Shown here one piece after another: positions 31,246 to 41,444 of a stretch of 64,000 nucleotides of DNA. The stretch covers positions 1-64,000 of the forward strand of contig JAUCBJ010008930.1 of NCBI GenBank assembly GCA_032718475.1, written 5' to 3'. The notes below the pieces were generated by a model. That model was not told where the DNA came from. It worked only from the letters and a program-made list of their open reading frames with translations, and made no database searches. A program made the position numbers and the translations under genes. Numbering within the stretch: the stretch's first letter is position 1; each line of letters begins with the position of its first letter. The stretch is from Nemertoderma westbladi (lineage: Eukaryota; Xenacoelomorpha; Nemertodermatida; Nemertodermatidae).

Positions 31246-32498
31246 ACAATATTATAATGTAAAATTTCTAAGCAATGACTGGTATGAAAAATGCTGATCT
31301 TCGAACTATGGTTCTGTAATTAAATTTTATTACTTCAACTTTTATACGGATTTACCAGTGAAAGAAACCTAGAATCCATTATCACAATGTAACAGTATCA
31401 ATAACCATATCTATTCTATGTAGATCATAAGAGAGACATCCTTGATTCATATATTATAATTTCCGAGCTGAAATGTTTCAGTGACTATAACTTACAGGCT
31501 TCGTATTATGTACAAACGACTGAGTAGTATATATTAATATTAATGGGTTACCGGTATATAGAACGAGTGTAGACTGGGAGCGAAAATATATTACATACAA
31601 TTTCGAGTAATATAAAATTAACGAGTCCAGTTCGTCTCCCCTCGTGTCATTCGACGCATACCCCCCCCCCCCCCCCCCCTCCACACTTTTCCCTTTACCT
31701 CGTGGTCTTTCTTTAAGCATAACTTCATTTTGGGTCCACCTTGGTGGAGAGGGCCCTTTCCCTGCAAGAAAACCGGCGCGGTAGCTACCAAGATAAAGCG
31801 CCGTCCCAGATTGTGAGAACCCTATACCCATGACCTAGGCACATTGTAGTACATCTCAGCAACTGCCCAGACGATTTTCTTGAAATTTGCACACGACCTG
31901 CGCCGCGGTTCCATATAACCCTATACCAAATTTCAAATAAATTCATAAATTAGGGGCCGAGTGAGAATGTTTTAAAGTTATTAAAAATTAATAAAAACTA
32001 TTAGAAATAAATCTTGCCGATATCTGATTGGGAAGAGCACCGAGGCAGTTCGCTGGTAGAATTAATTCAGAGTTGGCTTGGCAACCACAGTAGGTAGGTT
32101 GAGCTGCTAGTATGCCGTTATCTCAGTAGTAATATGGCCGCCATCTAATGTGTACTATTTATAGACAATTTGATTTAATGATAACCACAGTGTCTGACTA
32201 CTGGGGTTGTTTAATGACGGATGTTATACTATAGCCAGTCTGCCCAGCAATACACATATCCATTATATGAACAATGTTTACAGTTAATCTATTGAATGGG
32301 GCTAATCAGTAGTGGGTAAATGATGCGAATTATAATGGTAGTGGCAAAGCAGTATATATGCACACTCTAGTCCTAAATCAGTCGATCTCAGGAACTGCAG
32401 ATACGATTTTTTTTTAATTTGCACACAATATGAAGGGGGGTACCAGAAATAAGTGTACCAAATTTCAAGTAAATTGATCAATTTACTAATATATTTAT
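31246..32498. other. Non-coding DNA right of the BEL element
   Basis: No gene is recognised. A run of 19 C occurs at 31661-31679. The stretches 31855-31950 and 32385-32475 share words ('tttgcacac', 'ccaaatttca') and look like diverged copies of one repeat. Confidence 0.5.
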
Positions 32499-33000
32499 AA
32501 TTAAAAAGGTAATAAATTTCGCTATTTAAGGAAACTATAGGTCCTATGGGAAAATGATGAAATTCAAAGTTGTAGATAATCATCCGCGTAGCCCATCGGT
32601 GGAATAAAATGTTGACTTTATTTATAACTAATATATTTATAATTAAAAAGGTAATAAATTTCGCTATTTAAGAAAACTATAGGTCCTATAGGAAAATGAT
32701 GAAATTCAAAGTTGTAGATAATCATCCGCGTAGCCCATCGGTGAAATAAAATGTTGACTTTATTTATAACTAATATATTTATAGGCCCTAATTAAAAAGG
32801 TAATAAATTTCGCTATTTAAGAAAACTATAGGTCCTATAGGAAAGTGATGAAACTCAAAGTTGTAGATAATCATCCGCATATCCCATCGGTGGAATAAAA
32901 TTTTGATTTTATTTATAACTAATTTATTTATAATTAAAAAGTTTATAAATTTAACTATTTAAGTAAATAATCCGAAACGTTTATTTCCGAAATGTTTAAT
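32499..33000. repeat. 142-bp tandem repeat, about 3.5 copies
   Basis: Units begin AATTAAAAAGGTAATAAATT at 32499, 32641, 32790 and (partial) 32932. The third spacing is 149 because of a 7-base insertion (aggccct). Units differ by a few bases. Confidence 0.9.
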
Positions 33001-33999
33001 TGTACAATGCGAATTCGAATCTACCAATTATTTTTAGGAACGATTAGAAGACCACCGGGGCTACATGTTTAGATTATGATTTATTTGTTCCAGAACGTTG
33101 TTACAGCTGTACAGGGTGGGTGGGCAATTTGGTGCTAGTGAATATTTAGAGTTCATTTATTTAGCTCAAAATGCTTAGAATTCTCAAGTTGTTTACATTG
33201 ATATCACAATTTTGAAAGAAATATTTATCAAGAAGGTCAAAACTGAAGCCATTCTCGGACGTCCGCTCTTGGTGGAAGGGGAGGTCTGGCGCTGTGTTTA
33301 TTTATATTTATTTAGGAACCTTGAAAGGAATTTAACAATTAATTCGTGTATACAACTTTGGAAGACGAAGTTATAACAGGTAGATGGCATTGCGGGTAGA
33401 TGACACATATTGTACTGTTTTTGTATCCCTTGTACATCATTACTTAACCGAGATTCTACACCATAAATAAGAGAGTTTGGTATACAAACTTCAAACACTT
33501 GAAATTTAAATTTTAATGGCATCGACGAATTACTGAATTGTTAAAATGGTTGTTGCATTAAGGAAGATGGTGTAGTATAAAATCTGTCCTGCATTCTCCT
33601 CGAAAACTCTCAGTTATATACCTGTAGGCCTTAAAGACCCTATTAAACCCGGGGGGGGGGGGGGTGTGTGACCCCCCCCGTGTTTTTTTTATTATAATTC
33701 TGAAACAAACGCAGTTGGGAATCTGAAATTTTTTGACTTTTCCTAAAAATCTATTGTCTTCCTCTTAGTGAAAACCGTTTTCAAAAATATAGGGTAGTTT
33801 TCGTGTTATAGCACCATTTTTTAACCCTACTTTTGGCACTTTTTTTTGAGACGTCTTTTGAATATTACATTTCATTAAATATGAATTGTAACATCTCAAT
33901 TTTTGATTTACACCGGTATTTTGATGTTAGCAATATAAATATATATTGATATATCATTGATATATTAATATATATCGATATAAATTGATTTAGAAATTT
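33001..33999. other. Unassigned AT-rich stretch
   Basis: A 14-G run (33651-33664) is followed by an 8-C run at 33672-33679. Short ORFs have no recognisable content. Confidence 0.4.
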
Positions 34000-34545
34000 C
34001 AAACTTGTTTTTTTCGGTGGGTGCCAAATTTTGGTGCCAGCACCAAATTTTGAAATATGTAAATTTTGTAAATTGATTGTTTGAAACTTGTTATTTACGC
34101 AATTTGGGTTTTTTGGGGTTCTGGTTTCGATGAAATATATACGAGTTGCACCAAGCGTATCAAACTTGTATTTTTCGGTGCTGTGTGCAAATTTTGGTGC
34201 TAGCACGAAATTTTGAAAATTTATTCAATAGATAAAATTGCTTGTGACAATTTATTTCTTGCGTTGTAGAGGTTTATGGCTGTTCTGAATTCAATGGAAT
34301 ATCTAATTATCGAACTAGACATCTCAAACTTGTATTTTTCGGAAGTGGGTGCAAAATGTGGTGCTCGCACCAAATTTTGAAAACCATCATATATAATAAA
34401 TTGATTGTGCACCTTGTTTCTTGCGTTATACGGGTTTGTGAGGGTTCTGAATCCGAAGGAATCAATAAAACAGCACTGGTCATCGCAAACTTGTACTTTT
34501 TGGTGATTGGTATGAAATTTGGTGCTAGCACCAAAATTTGCCAAA
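34000..34545. repeat. 162-bp diverged tandem repeats with central palindromes
   Basis: Units start CAAACTTGT at 34000, 34161, 34324 and 34486 (periods 161, 163, 162). Each unit holds a palindrome built on TTTTGGTGC-TAGC-ACCAAA, at about 34026-34051, 34189-34214, 34351-34380 and 34514-34540. The palindromes are better conserved than the rest of the units. Confidence 0.8.
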
Positions 34546-35033
34546 TTACGCCGAAAAATACAAGTAGCAATGATGTGGCATATTAGAAATGTATTCCATT
34601 AGAATCAGCGCCCTAGAAAACCTGAAAATGTGAATTTATAGCATCGTATAAGTGAATTAAAAATTTTGTGTTCTAACTGAAAAGTGCTGGTTAGTGGTTA
34701 CTTGTTTTTTTCATTTTTTTCCTACGCAGAGAGGACTAAACAGCCATTTATAGTAATCATATCATTTTTAAATATTTTCCAATGTATTTTGCGCCCCAGA
34801 AATCCTGTATTGAATAACAATTAGCCGAAAAATGAAACTTTCAAATTTTGTGAAAATTCTGCACTACTTGTAATTTTGGTGCTGCAATATAACCACCCCA
34901 GTACATTTTTTCGAAAATTTTTTTTCGGTCGGATCCAGACTAATGATACCTACGTACAAACAAAAAATCAGACGTTTTGTAAAAATGTATTTGTACAACA
35001 TTTTATAGCCCGGTATTTTATAGCCTAATAGGG
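34546..35033. other. AT-rich stretch, nothing recognised
   Basis: No coding, RNA or repeat signal stands out, apart from one fragment near 34870 ('ttttggtgctgcaat') that echoes the palindromic repeat. Confidence 0.4.
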
Positions 35034-35037
35034 TTAA

Positions 35038-35800
35038 GCCACGGTTATACTTCGCCTGATGTCAGACATTCAGCCATTTTCTATTATTCTTTATAATCCT
35101 TTCTACCTGATTGTTACCAGACACTCTAGACTTCCGACTGAGTTTTTGTGAGGTCTTTACTTGTCTTACAGCAATTTCCCAGTCTGCCTCTAGGTGATAA
35201 AAGTGATTATGGAACATCTGCTTCGAATTTGCATAAACTTGACACTTGACATAAGTTTATGTCACGTGCTGCGCGAAATCCCCACTTCATGATGTTATAT
35301 CCCAATGTCATTACCCTAGAAACACTATAGCTATAACATGGCTCGCCCTCCATATAGGCCTATACCTGGTGATGTAGTACCGTATCAATTAGGCCTATTA
35401 GTGCTATAGACAGCGCAGTGTCTGATATCATGATACTGTGATATATACTGATATATTATTACGATATTAACAATACGGACATATTACATATTATTATGAT
35501 ATTATGTTTTATATTATATCTGACCGCCTAGTTCATTTACCCGCGGTCCAAGACATAACACATGACATATTTTTTTTAACCATGTATAAAACGCCACAGA
35601 CGTAATTGTGTCTGTCACAGACATTGGTGAGCATGTACTGTATGTGGCGTGTCGGTGGTGTGTCTGTGGCAGACACTATCAGACACGCGACAGACGCCAC
35701 AGACATCAGACACTGAAGCAGTCTGATGGTGTCTGACGCAGACTATGGATGGTGCCATAGTCGTGTCTGTTGATGTCTGCAGACGAAGTATAAACAGGGC
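35038..35800. mobile_element. MITE-like DNA element, CAGAC-rich, TTAA-flanked
   Basis: Ends are imperfect inverted repeats: GCCACGGTTATACTTCGCCTG on the left against the complement of CAGACGAAGTATAAACAGGGC on the right. Both are flanked by TTAA (35034-35037, 35801-35804). The interior right half is dense in CAGACA/TGTCTG words. No transposase. The TTTATACTTCG end is of a type seen in Harbinger-like MITEs, but the TTAA flank fits piggyBac, so the superfamily is open. Confidence 0.6.
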
Positions 35801-35804
35801 TTAA

Positions 35805-36311
35805 GTGAACATCTTCACTATTCTCAATATTTCTTATATATATTATATATATATATATATATAAATATAATTGTAAGGAAACCAAGATCAACCACGTTAA
35901 GTAAAAATTATAAGTCACAACAAATTACAGGTAATTGGAACTTAACAGGTAAACGGATTGCGTGGAAGTTGACGTACTGTAGGCCCTACAACATAATTAA
36001 TTCGTACCCAACGCCATCAAAAACGGTATTACTGTATGGATAGATGATTGATGACCTTGAAAACGTTCCTTCTGAGAAATAACTGTGGAAAAACTTATAT
36101 AAATACATTAATAGTGTGATTGTTTCGAATCTAGCATAGTATTTCAATCAACAGCAAGCATGCTTCTTAGAATCAAAATGCAAAATTCGGCATGGAAGGG
36201 ATATCACACCATTTGCCAAAAATGTGGAAATTCAAAAATTGTTATAGAATACATATATGTATCAAGTTAGGTTCCATTTCATCAAAGATTGACAGTAGCA
36301 CTAACTACACA
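35805..36311. other. Unassigned stretch before the TTAA element
   Basis: AT-rich, with a (TA)n run near 35835-35860 and no gene or clear repeat. Confidence 0.4.
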
Positions 36312-36727
36312 TTAACCGTTTAACGCCCACCCCTACTTCCCCATGTCAAAAATGTTTTATATTTTGGAAACTAACTCAAAATGGCCCAATAAAAAAACTT
36401 TACTTTTACACTTTTGCAAAAAAAGTGTTTGTTCAGAAGTTACAGCTATGTTCCATTTAAGGTGCGTTGGGCATTAGAGCATATATTTTTTTCTAATTTT
36501 TTTGGAAAGGCATTCTCCAACTTTTCTTTACTTTATAACACATACTTGATACTTGATATTTATTTCTTTCTGCTGGTTACATATTAAATACATATTAACA
36601 ACATTAAACAATAAAATTTAACCAATATTTAAAAAAAAAAGAAAAAATGTATAGTGTGAGACGACCCCCACAAAAGACTAATAGCCAGGCTAGTGCCGTC
36701 TTGCTGTGGTGGCCAGAACCAACAGGA

Positions 36728-36749
36728 GGGGGGGGGGGGGGGGGGGGGG
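36728..36749 (+). repeat. Run of 22 G
   Basis: An uninterrupted G run follows AACAGGA. It is one of several long G or C runs in the window. Confidence 0.9.
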
Positions 36750-37139
36750 TGCCTGGTCCTTTTGAAATTTCGAATGTAGGCCTATATTACCGAACACATA
36801 CACGTATGTATTGTGTAACGTAAATCAAATAGTTTAACTATATTGTGGTTTGCATATATTTTAATTCTAATTTTAATTTTAATTTTCAATTTTTATTGGG
36901 ATTATTACCTTTATTTTTGTACGATTGAATATTAAAATTAAAATTAACGGTAAATGCTATAGCTCAGAAAATAAGTGGTTTTTTAAGTTTGACGTAAAAG
37001 ACTATTTTGATTTTTTATTGCGTATCTCTAGTGGCACAGAATTCCAGATCGAGGGTCCTCGAAAACTCACTGATCTCTGTGGGGAAGTTAGGTGACATAG
37101 TGGTATTGAGAAGTTGCCATGGGAAGCGCTGTGGGTATG

Positions 37140-37883
37140 TTAGTTGTGGACTGAAGAACGTTTTTGGAATAGTTTACCGAGGGTGGAATTTGGGCTTATG
37201 GTTTTCGAATAAATATCGTACATGAAGGTGCAAACTGACAGTTCATAGAGTTTGTTAAGTGGTAAAATATTTAATTGTTTGTAAATGGGAATTGATGACG
37301 ATCTGTAGTGTGAAAATGTAATACAGCGTAAAAGTTTATTGATTTTTGTACGTAGTGGTTTCAGTGTGGTGGAATGTGTGCTACCCCATACCAGGATCCA
37401 ATAATTAACGTAGGGATGGATCAGTGAAAAGTAGAGGGTTCTGAGTATATGTAGAGGAAATATGTGCCTAAGTTTATAGAAAATACCGCTGGATTTAGAA
37501 ATTTTTTTGAGTACCTGATTTATATGTGTTTTCCACTTTAGTTTTGAATCTATCCAAATGCCAAGTAATTTTGTGTTGTCTGTCTGTTTGATATCGGTGT
37601 TGTTAATTTTAAGTTGTAATCTGTTGTTATCGGTGGTAGTAGGAATAGGAAGGTTAGTAAATATGGTGTACTCAGTTTTCTTCAGGTTTAGTAATAGTTT
37701 ATTGTCACGTAACCAGTCGTAGATTTTAGTTAATTCACTGTTTGTACTAGATATTAATGAGTGGATATCACGATGTGAGTTGAGTAGAGTTGTGTCGTCA
37801 GCGAAAAGTGTACAAAGTAAGTTTGTTGCTTTGGGTAAGTCATTAATAAAAATGCTGCAGCCTAGCCCAACCCCGGCTTTCAT
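37140..37883 (-). pseudogene. LINE RT fragment, second half
   Basis: The fragment includes FINDLPKATNLLCTLFADDTTLL (FADD catalytic box intact), LLLNLKKTEYTIF, LLGIWIDSKLKWKTHI and a C-terminal region with LRTLYFSLIHPYVNYWILVWG. All are typical of Jockey/CR1-group RT. It joins 37953-38267 once the insertion is discounted. Confidence 0.85.
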
Positions 37884-38010
37884 CCTTCAGTGGTCGATAA
37901 ATGGGAACCAAGGCAACTTGGGAAACAGAGTGGAAGGGTTTCCTGTGGAAGATCACCCATGGTGGTGAGCAGGCATTCCTTGGCTTAACGAGCCTAAAAG
38001 ATTCTCCCAT
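37855..38010. mobile_element. 156-bp insertion inside the LINE RT
   Basis: It is flanked by TCATTAATAAAAATG at 37840-37854 and by the same word with an extra ATA at 38011-38028, so it carries a target duplication of about 15 bases. It interrupts the RT palm exactly between FLIFIN and FINDLP. The insert begins CTGCAGCCTAGCCC and is more GC-rich than its surroundings. A short SINE-like or truncated LINE origin is likely; the family was not recognised. Confidence 0.6.
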
Positions 38011-38267
38011 TCATTAATAATAAAAATGAGAAATAGTATGGGAGAGAGGACCGATCCCTGGGGAACACCACAAATGAGAGGTAATAAAGTTGAATTAATG
38101 CCGTCGATGGAGACAAATTGTTTGCGATTAGAGAGGAAACTAGAAATAAGTTGAAGTCTGATACCATAGGTCTCAAGCTTATTAATAAGGATTTTGTGGT
38201 CTATGGTATCAAAGGCCTTTTTAAGGTCAATGTATAAGGCGCATGTTGAATGATGGCAATCAAACAT
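37953..38267 (-). pseudogene. LINE RT fragment, first half
   Basis: The fragment carries CALYIDLKKAFDTIDHKIL (first catalytic Asp), YGIRLQLISSFLSNRKQFV and GVPQGSVLSPILFLIFI, the canonical RT palm motifs of Jockey/CR1-group LINEs. It then runs into the inserted sequence. Confidence 0.85.
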
Positions 38268-38519
38268 AGAGTTAATTTTTTCGGTTATAGATAGTAGTGC
38301 ATGAGAGGTGGTTGTTTTTGGTCTGAAGCCGTATTGGGATTCTGTAATTATGGAGTATTTGTTTAAGTAGGATTGTAGTTGTTCATTAATTAATTGTTCT
38401 AGAATTTTGCTTAGTACTGGTAGTAACGATATAGGACGGTAATTATTCGGGTCTGTAGGATCGTCTGATTTGAATAGTGGTATAACTTTAGCAATTTTTA
38501 ATGAATCGGGAAAAAAGCC

Positions 38520-39581
38520 TTACTTTATTGAAAGGTTGAATAAGTAGCACAGGTGTTGGGAAAGTGGTTTGGCAACAAGTCGGAGTAGTTTGGTGGGGAA
38601 CGGATCGTTAGAACTGCAGTTTAATTTGAGGTTGAAGATTCGGTATTGTAATTCTATTGGAGATGTTTCTGTTGATGTATAAGAGTTCACTCTAGTATTT
38701 GAAATATGGCGTCGGGGGGATCGGGGTGTGCAAGTCGGTGAGGTACTTTGGAGTTTAGTTCCAATGGTTGAAAAGTGTTCGTTGAATATTTCTGTAATTT
38801 GAGTTGGGTCTGATACAATTTGTGCGGAGGTATTTGTTTTTATAATAAGTTTTTTGGGTGATGATTTAGAAGTTGTTTTGTGGAGTACAGTATTAATTAT
38901 CGACCAAGTAATTGTAATGTTGTTATCAAATTGTTGCGAATAATATTTTTTCGGCAATTTTTAAGGTTTTTTTGAGATGATTACGATACTGTAGTCGGTA
39001 AAACATTTACGGTTGGTTTCAGTTCGGTTTTTTAAATAGTTCCTGTATAATTTGTCTTTAGTTCTGATTGATTTGAGTAGACTTTCAGTGATCCATGCTT
39101 TGAGGGGCCGAGTTTTGTGTGTATATGATTTTGAAGGGATATGAGAGGAGCAAATGTTGGTGAGATTATCGTAAAAACAGTCAAACTTTGAGGTGATGGC
39201 TATTGATTTATCGGTGTAGGACCAGTTGGAGGGTTTATTAATGTCACGAAGGAAAGAAGATTCGTCAAGTTTTGAATAGTCGAAAGTGTGGCGTGGTTTA
39301 GGTTCATTGAAAATACAGCTAAATTTTTGTAAAATGATAAATGTTGCGTGGTGATCTGAATTACCTATTTTACAGTTAAAAGTACCCGCATTGGAAACTG
39401 AGGTGGTTATATTGGTAATTATGTGGTCTATCAGTGTTTCTGAATTACGTTTTGGGTCAATTCGAGTGGCATGGTTTATAAGCTGTATGTACCCGTAAGA
39501 GTTAAGAAGGTTTATATATCTTTTCTGTATTTGGTTGTTGTTCGCTTTATAAGTTCTTACATAAATTATATAGGACCCCAT
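38520..39581 (-). pseudogene. LINE endonuclease C-terminus and linker
   Basis: The frame 39581-38961 holds TLIDHIITNI and GNSDHHATFI, the last two boxes of an APE endonuclease. The next frame (38957-38520) is the linker before RT, with TEIFNEHFSTIG, a common LINE motif (FNxxFxxIG). A frame break separates them. Confidence 0.75.
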
Positions 39582-39585
39582 TGAT

Positions 39586-40915
39586 TGTTCAGAAGCTACT
39601 GCAGTTAGTTAGGCTATTCAGCTACGGTATGGATAAGCAGTTCATCGGCTTACTGATATAAACTAACTGGGAAAAGTCACTGTTGTTAAGATAGGTTCCG
39701 GTAGCCGTTTAGCAGATGATGTATACCGGGATGTTCTGTAAGATTTATTTTCGGTTTATCGAGTTCTGTTTATAGGCCTATAGGTATGCGAACCCCAGGC
39801 AGTTTAGTGGGACCATTACTTTGTCATATAATTGATTACGGGTATATATATCAACCGATAGTAATCCTATAGTCAACCTATAGGTATAGTATATAATGCC
39901 TAATGCCTTACCTCTAGAGTGGGCCTACACGTGCAATGTACACATGCTACACAGACTATGCCTATCAAGTTATCGACTATTGTATCAAGAAGTACAGTGT
40001 GCACAAAAGTACTGCTGTTCCGATATACTGATGCTGATCCTTATACTGTTATGGGACGGATCAATAAAGGTCCGTGCCATAATTGCATGCCTGCCAGACC
40101 TGCAAGACTCACAGATAGAAACTGCCCTCCACCGCTCCTGCTTGCCCCAAGGTCGGCTTCGCCCTGCGCTGTTGCCCTCCATCTCTGGTAGTGCAGTATT
40201 CCTTGGAATTCGAACTCATCATGCGTGACTCCTTGTCTGACCTGGTCGGAGGTTCGCTCTCCGACTGGTCATGCATGCGTTCCAACCGCTATGGGAGGTC
40301 TCGGCCTGCGCAAGGGAACTGACCATGCACCAGCTGCATATGTAGACTCCGTTTGCCCGGCTGGACCCCTTGTTTCCCTCATCATTGGCCACCCTCCAGC
40401 CAACCCACACGTAGATCCTGCCCTAACCTCTCTGTCCACATCTGCAGAGGAAGAGGAACCCGAGAAGACTCAACCTCCGCTCATTCTGTCCCCACCACCC
40501 AGCAAACCTGGATATGCCCTCATTGAGGCCGGGAGCGTAAGATCGTGGCCCACGCCGAGGAGTGTCACAGCTCCGGGGTCGGGTTCACACCATTCGTTTC
40601 TGCTGTCTCTTCGTTTGTCCTTTCTTATAAATATAACCTTATTAATTAATAAAAAATATTGTTACATTGAAAAAAAAATAGTAGCCTAATACGAACTAGC
40701 TAAAAAAATATTCTTATCTACACTGTGTTCTGATGTACCTGCCTGGACTGTACCTACAGTATAGACCTATGCAATGTACAGTACAGTACACTCGACAATC
40801 GAGTTATGTTCTTTACATTTCCACTGGTCATTTGGACAACTTGTAGACATTTTTTCAAAGTTGATCAAAATCAGGTCAAGAAAATGCAATTTATTCGAGT
40901 CAGGTCTAGAATGTG
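39586..40915 (+). other. Mixed stretch with possible LINE relic at 40060-40400
   Basis: A plus-strand frame near 40225-40350 reads PTAMGGLGLRKGTDHAPAAY. This resembles the pattern PxRxGGLGxRxxxxxAPAAY found after the RT domain in some non-LTR families. Nothing else in this 1.3-kb stretch is recognisable, and the frame upstream is broken. Confidence 0.35.
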
Positions 40916-41444
40916 TGTTAGCTTATCCAATTCCGCTAACATCCCATAAAGTTATAAGCCGATAAGCAATATTGGGAGCCGCGAGATTGGGTAATAACCA
41001 ACTCGTGCCATCCCAATAAGAGTGGGAAGGAAGCACACAATAAAGGGTCAGGGGCCAAACCCCTAACCCAGAGAGAACAGATGGAGTGAACGGGAACACT
41101 CCACGGGGTGCCAACAAGGGTATCAACCAATCAGAGGGGGGCAAGGCATCGATTAGGTAGTAATTAGGCCAACCGTGCAATATAACCAGTAACCCAATAT
41201 CAGTAATTCAGTTATCTCAGTGCAGTAGTGCTAGCATAGGTTAATTAGTTTAGATAGGGGAGCACGGGACTTTTAGTTACCGTATCCCGCCTTCCATATA
41301 CTATACAATATATCTATATCTTATACCTTTATTATTATACACCGAACTTCAGAACTCATTTTACTTTCATTCACTCTTTATACACGGCGGGGACGCGTGA
41401 ACTAAATACCGGATAAATCGGGATCCCTCCTGGATCCCGTCACA
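40916..41444 (+). repeat. 5' LTR of the small BEL element
   Basis: 529 bp, TG...CA ends. It contains AATAAA near 41039 and a TATA-rich stretch near 41295-41330 (tatactatacaatatatc). The 3' part holds an inverted pair GGGATCC/GGATCCC at 41420-41438. Confidence 0.95.

Larger units (their letters stand above)
36855..39585 (-). mobile_element. Jockey/CR1-group LINE, truncated and frameshifted
   Basis: This is a minus-strand non-LTR element. Its 3' end near 36855 is a tail of AAAATT-like repeats preceded by 'aataatcccaataaaaattg'. From 5' to 3' it has the endonuclease C-terminus (39581-38961, with LIDHIITN and GNSDHHA), a linker (38957-38520), RT palm first part (38267-37953) and RT second part with C-terminus (37883-37140). 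The 5' part of the endonuclease is missing. A 156-bp insertion splits the RT palm. Confidence 0.8.

Noticed and set aside
32499-33000. Tandem array as candidate CRISPR or RNA genes
   Set aside because: Units abut directly with no spacers and there is no promoter or RNA fold common to them; a simple tandem repeat.
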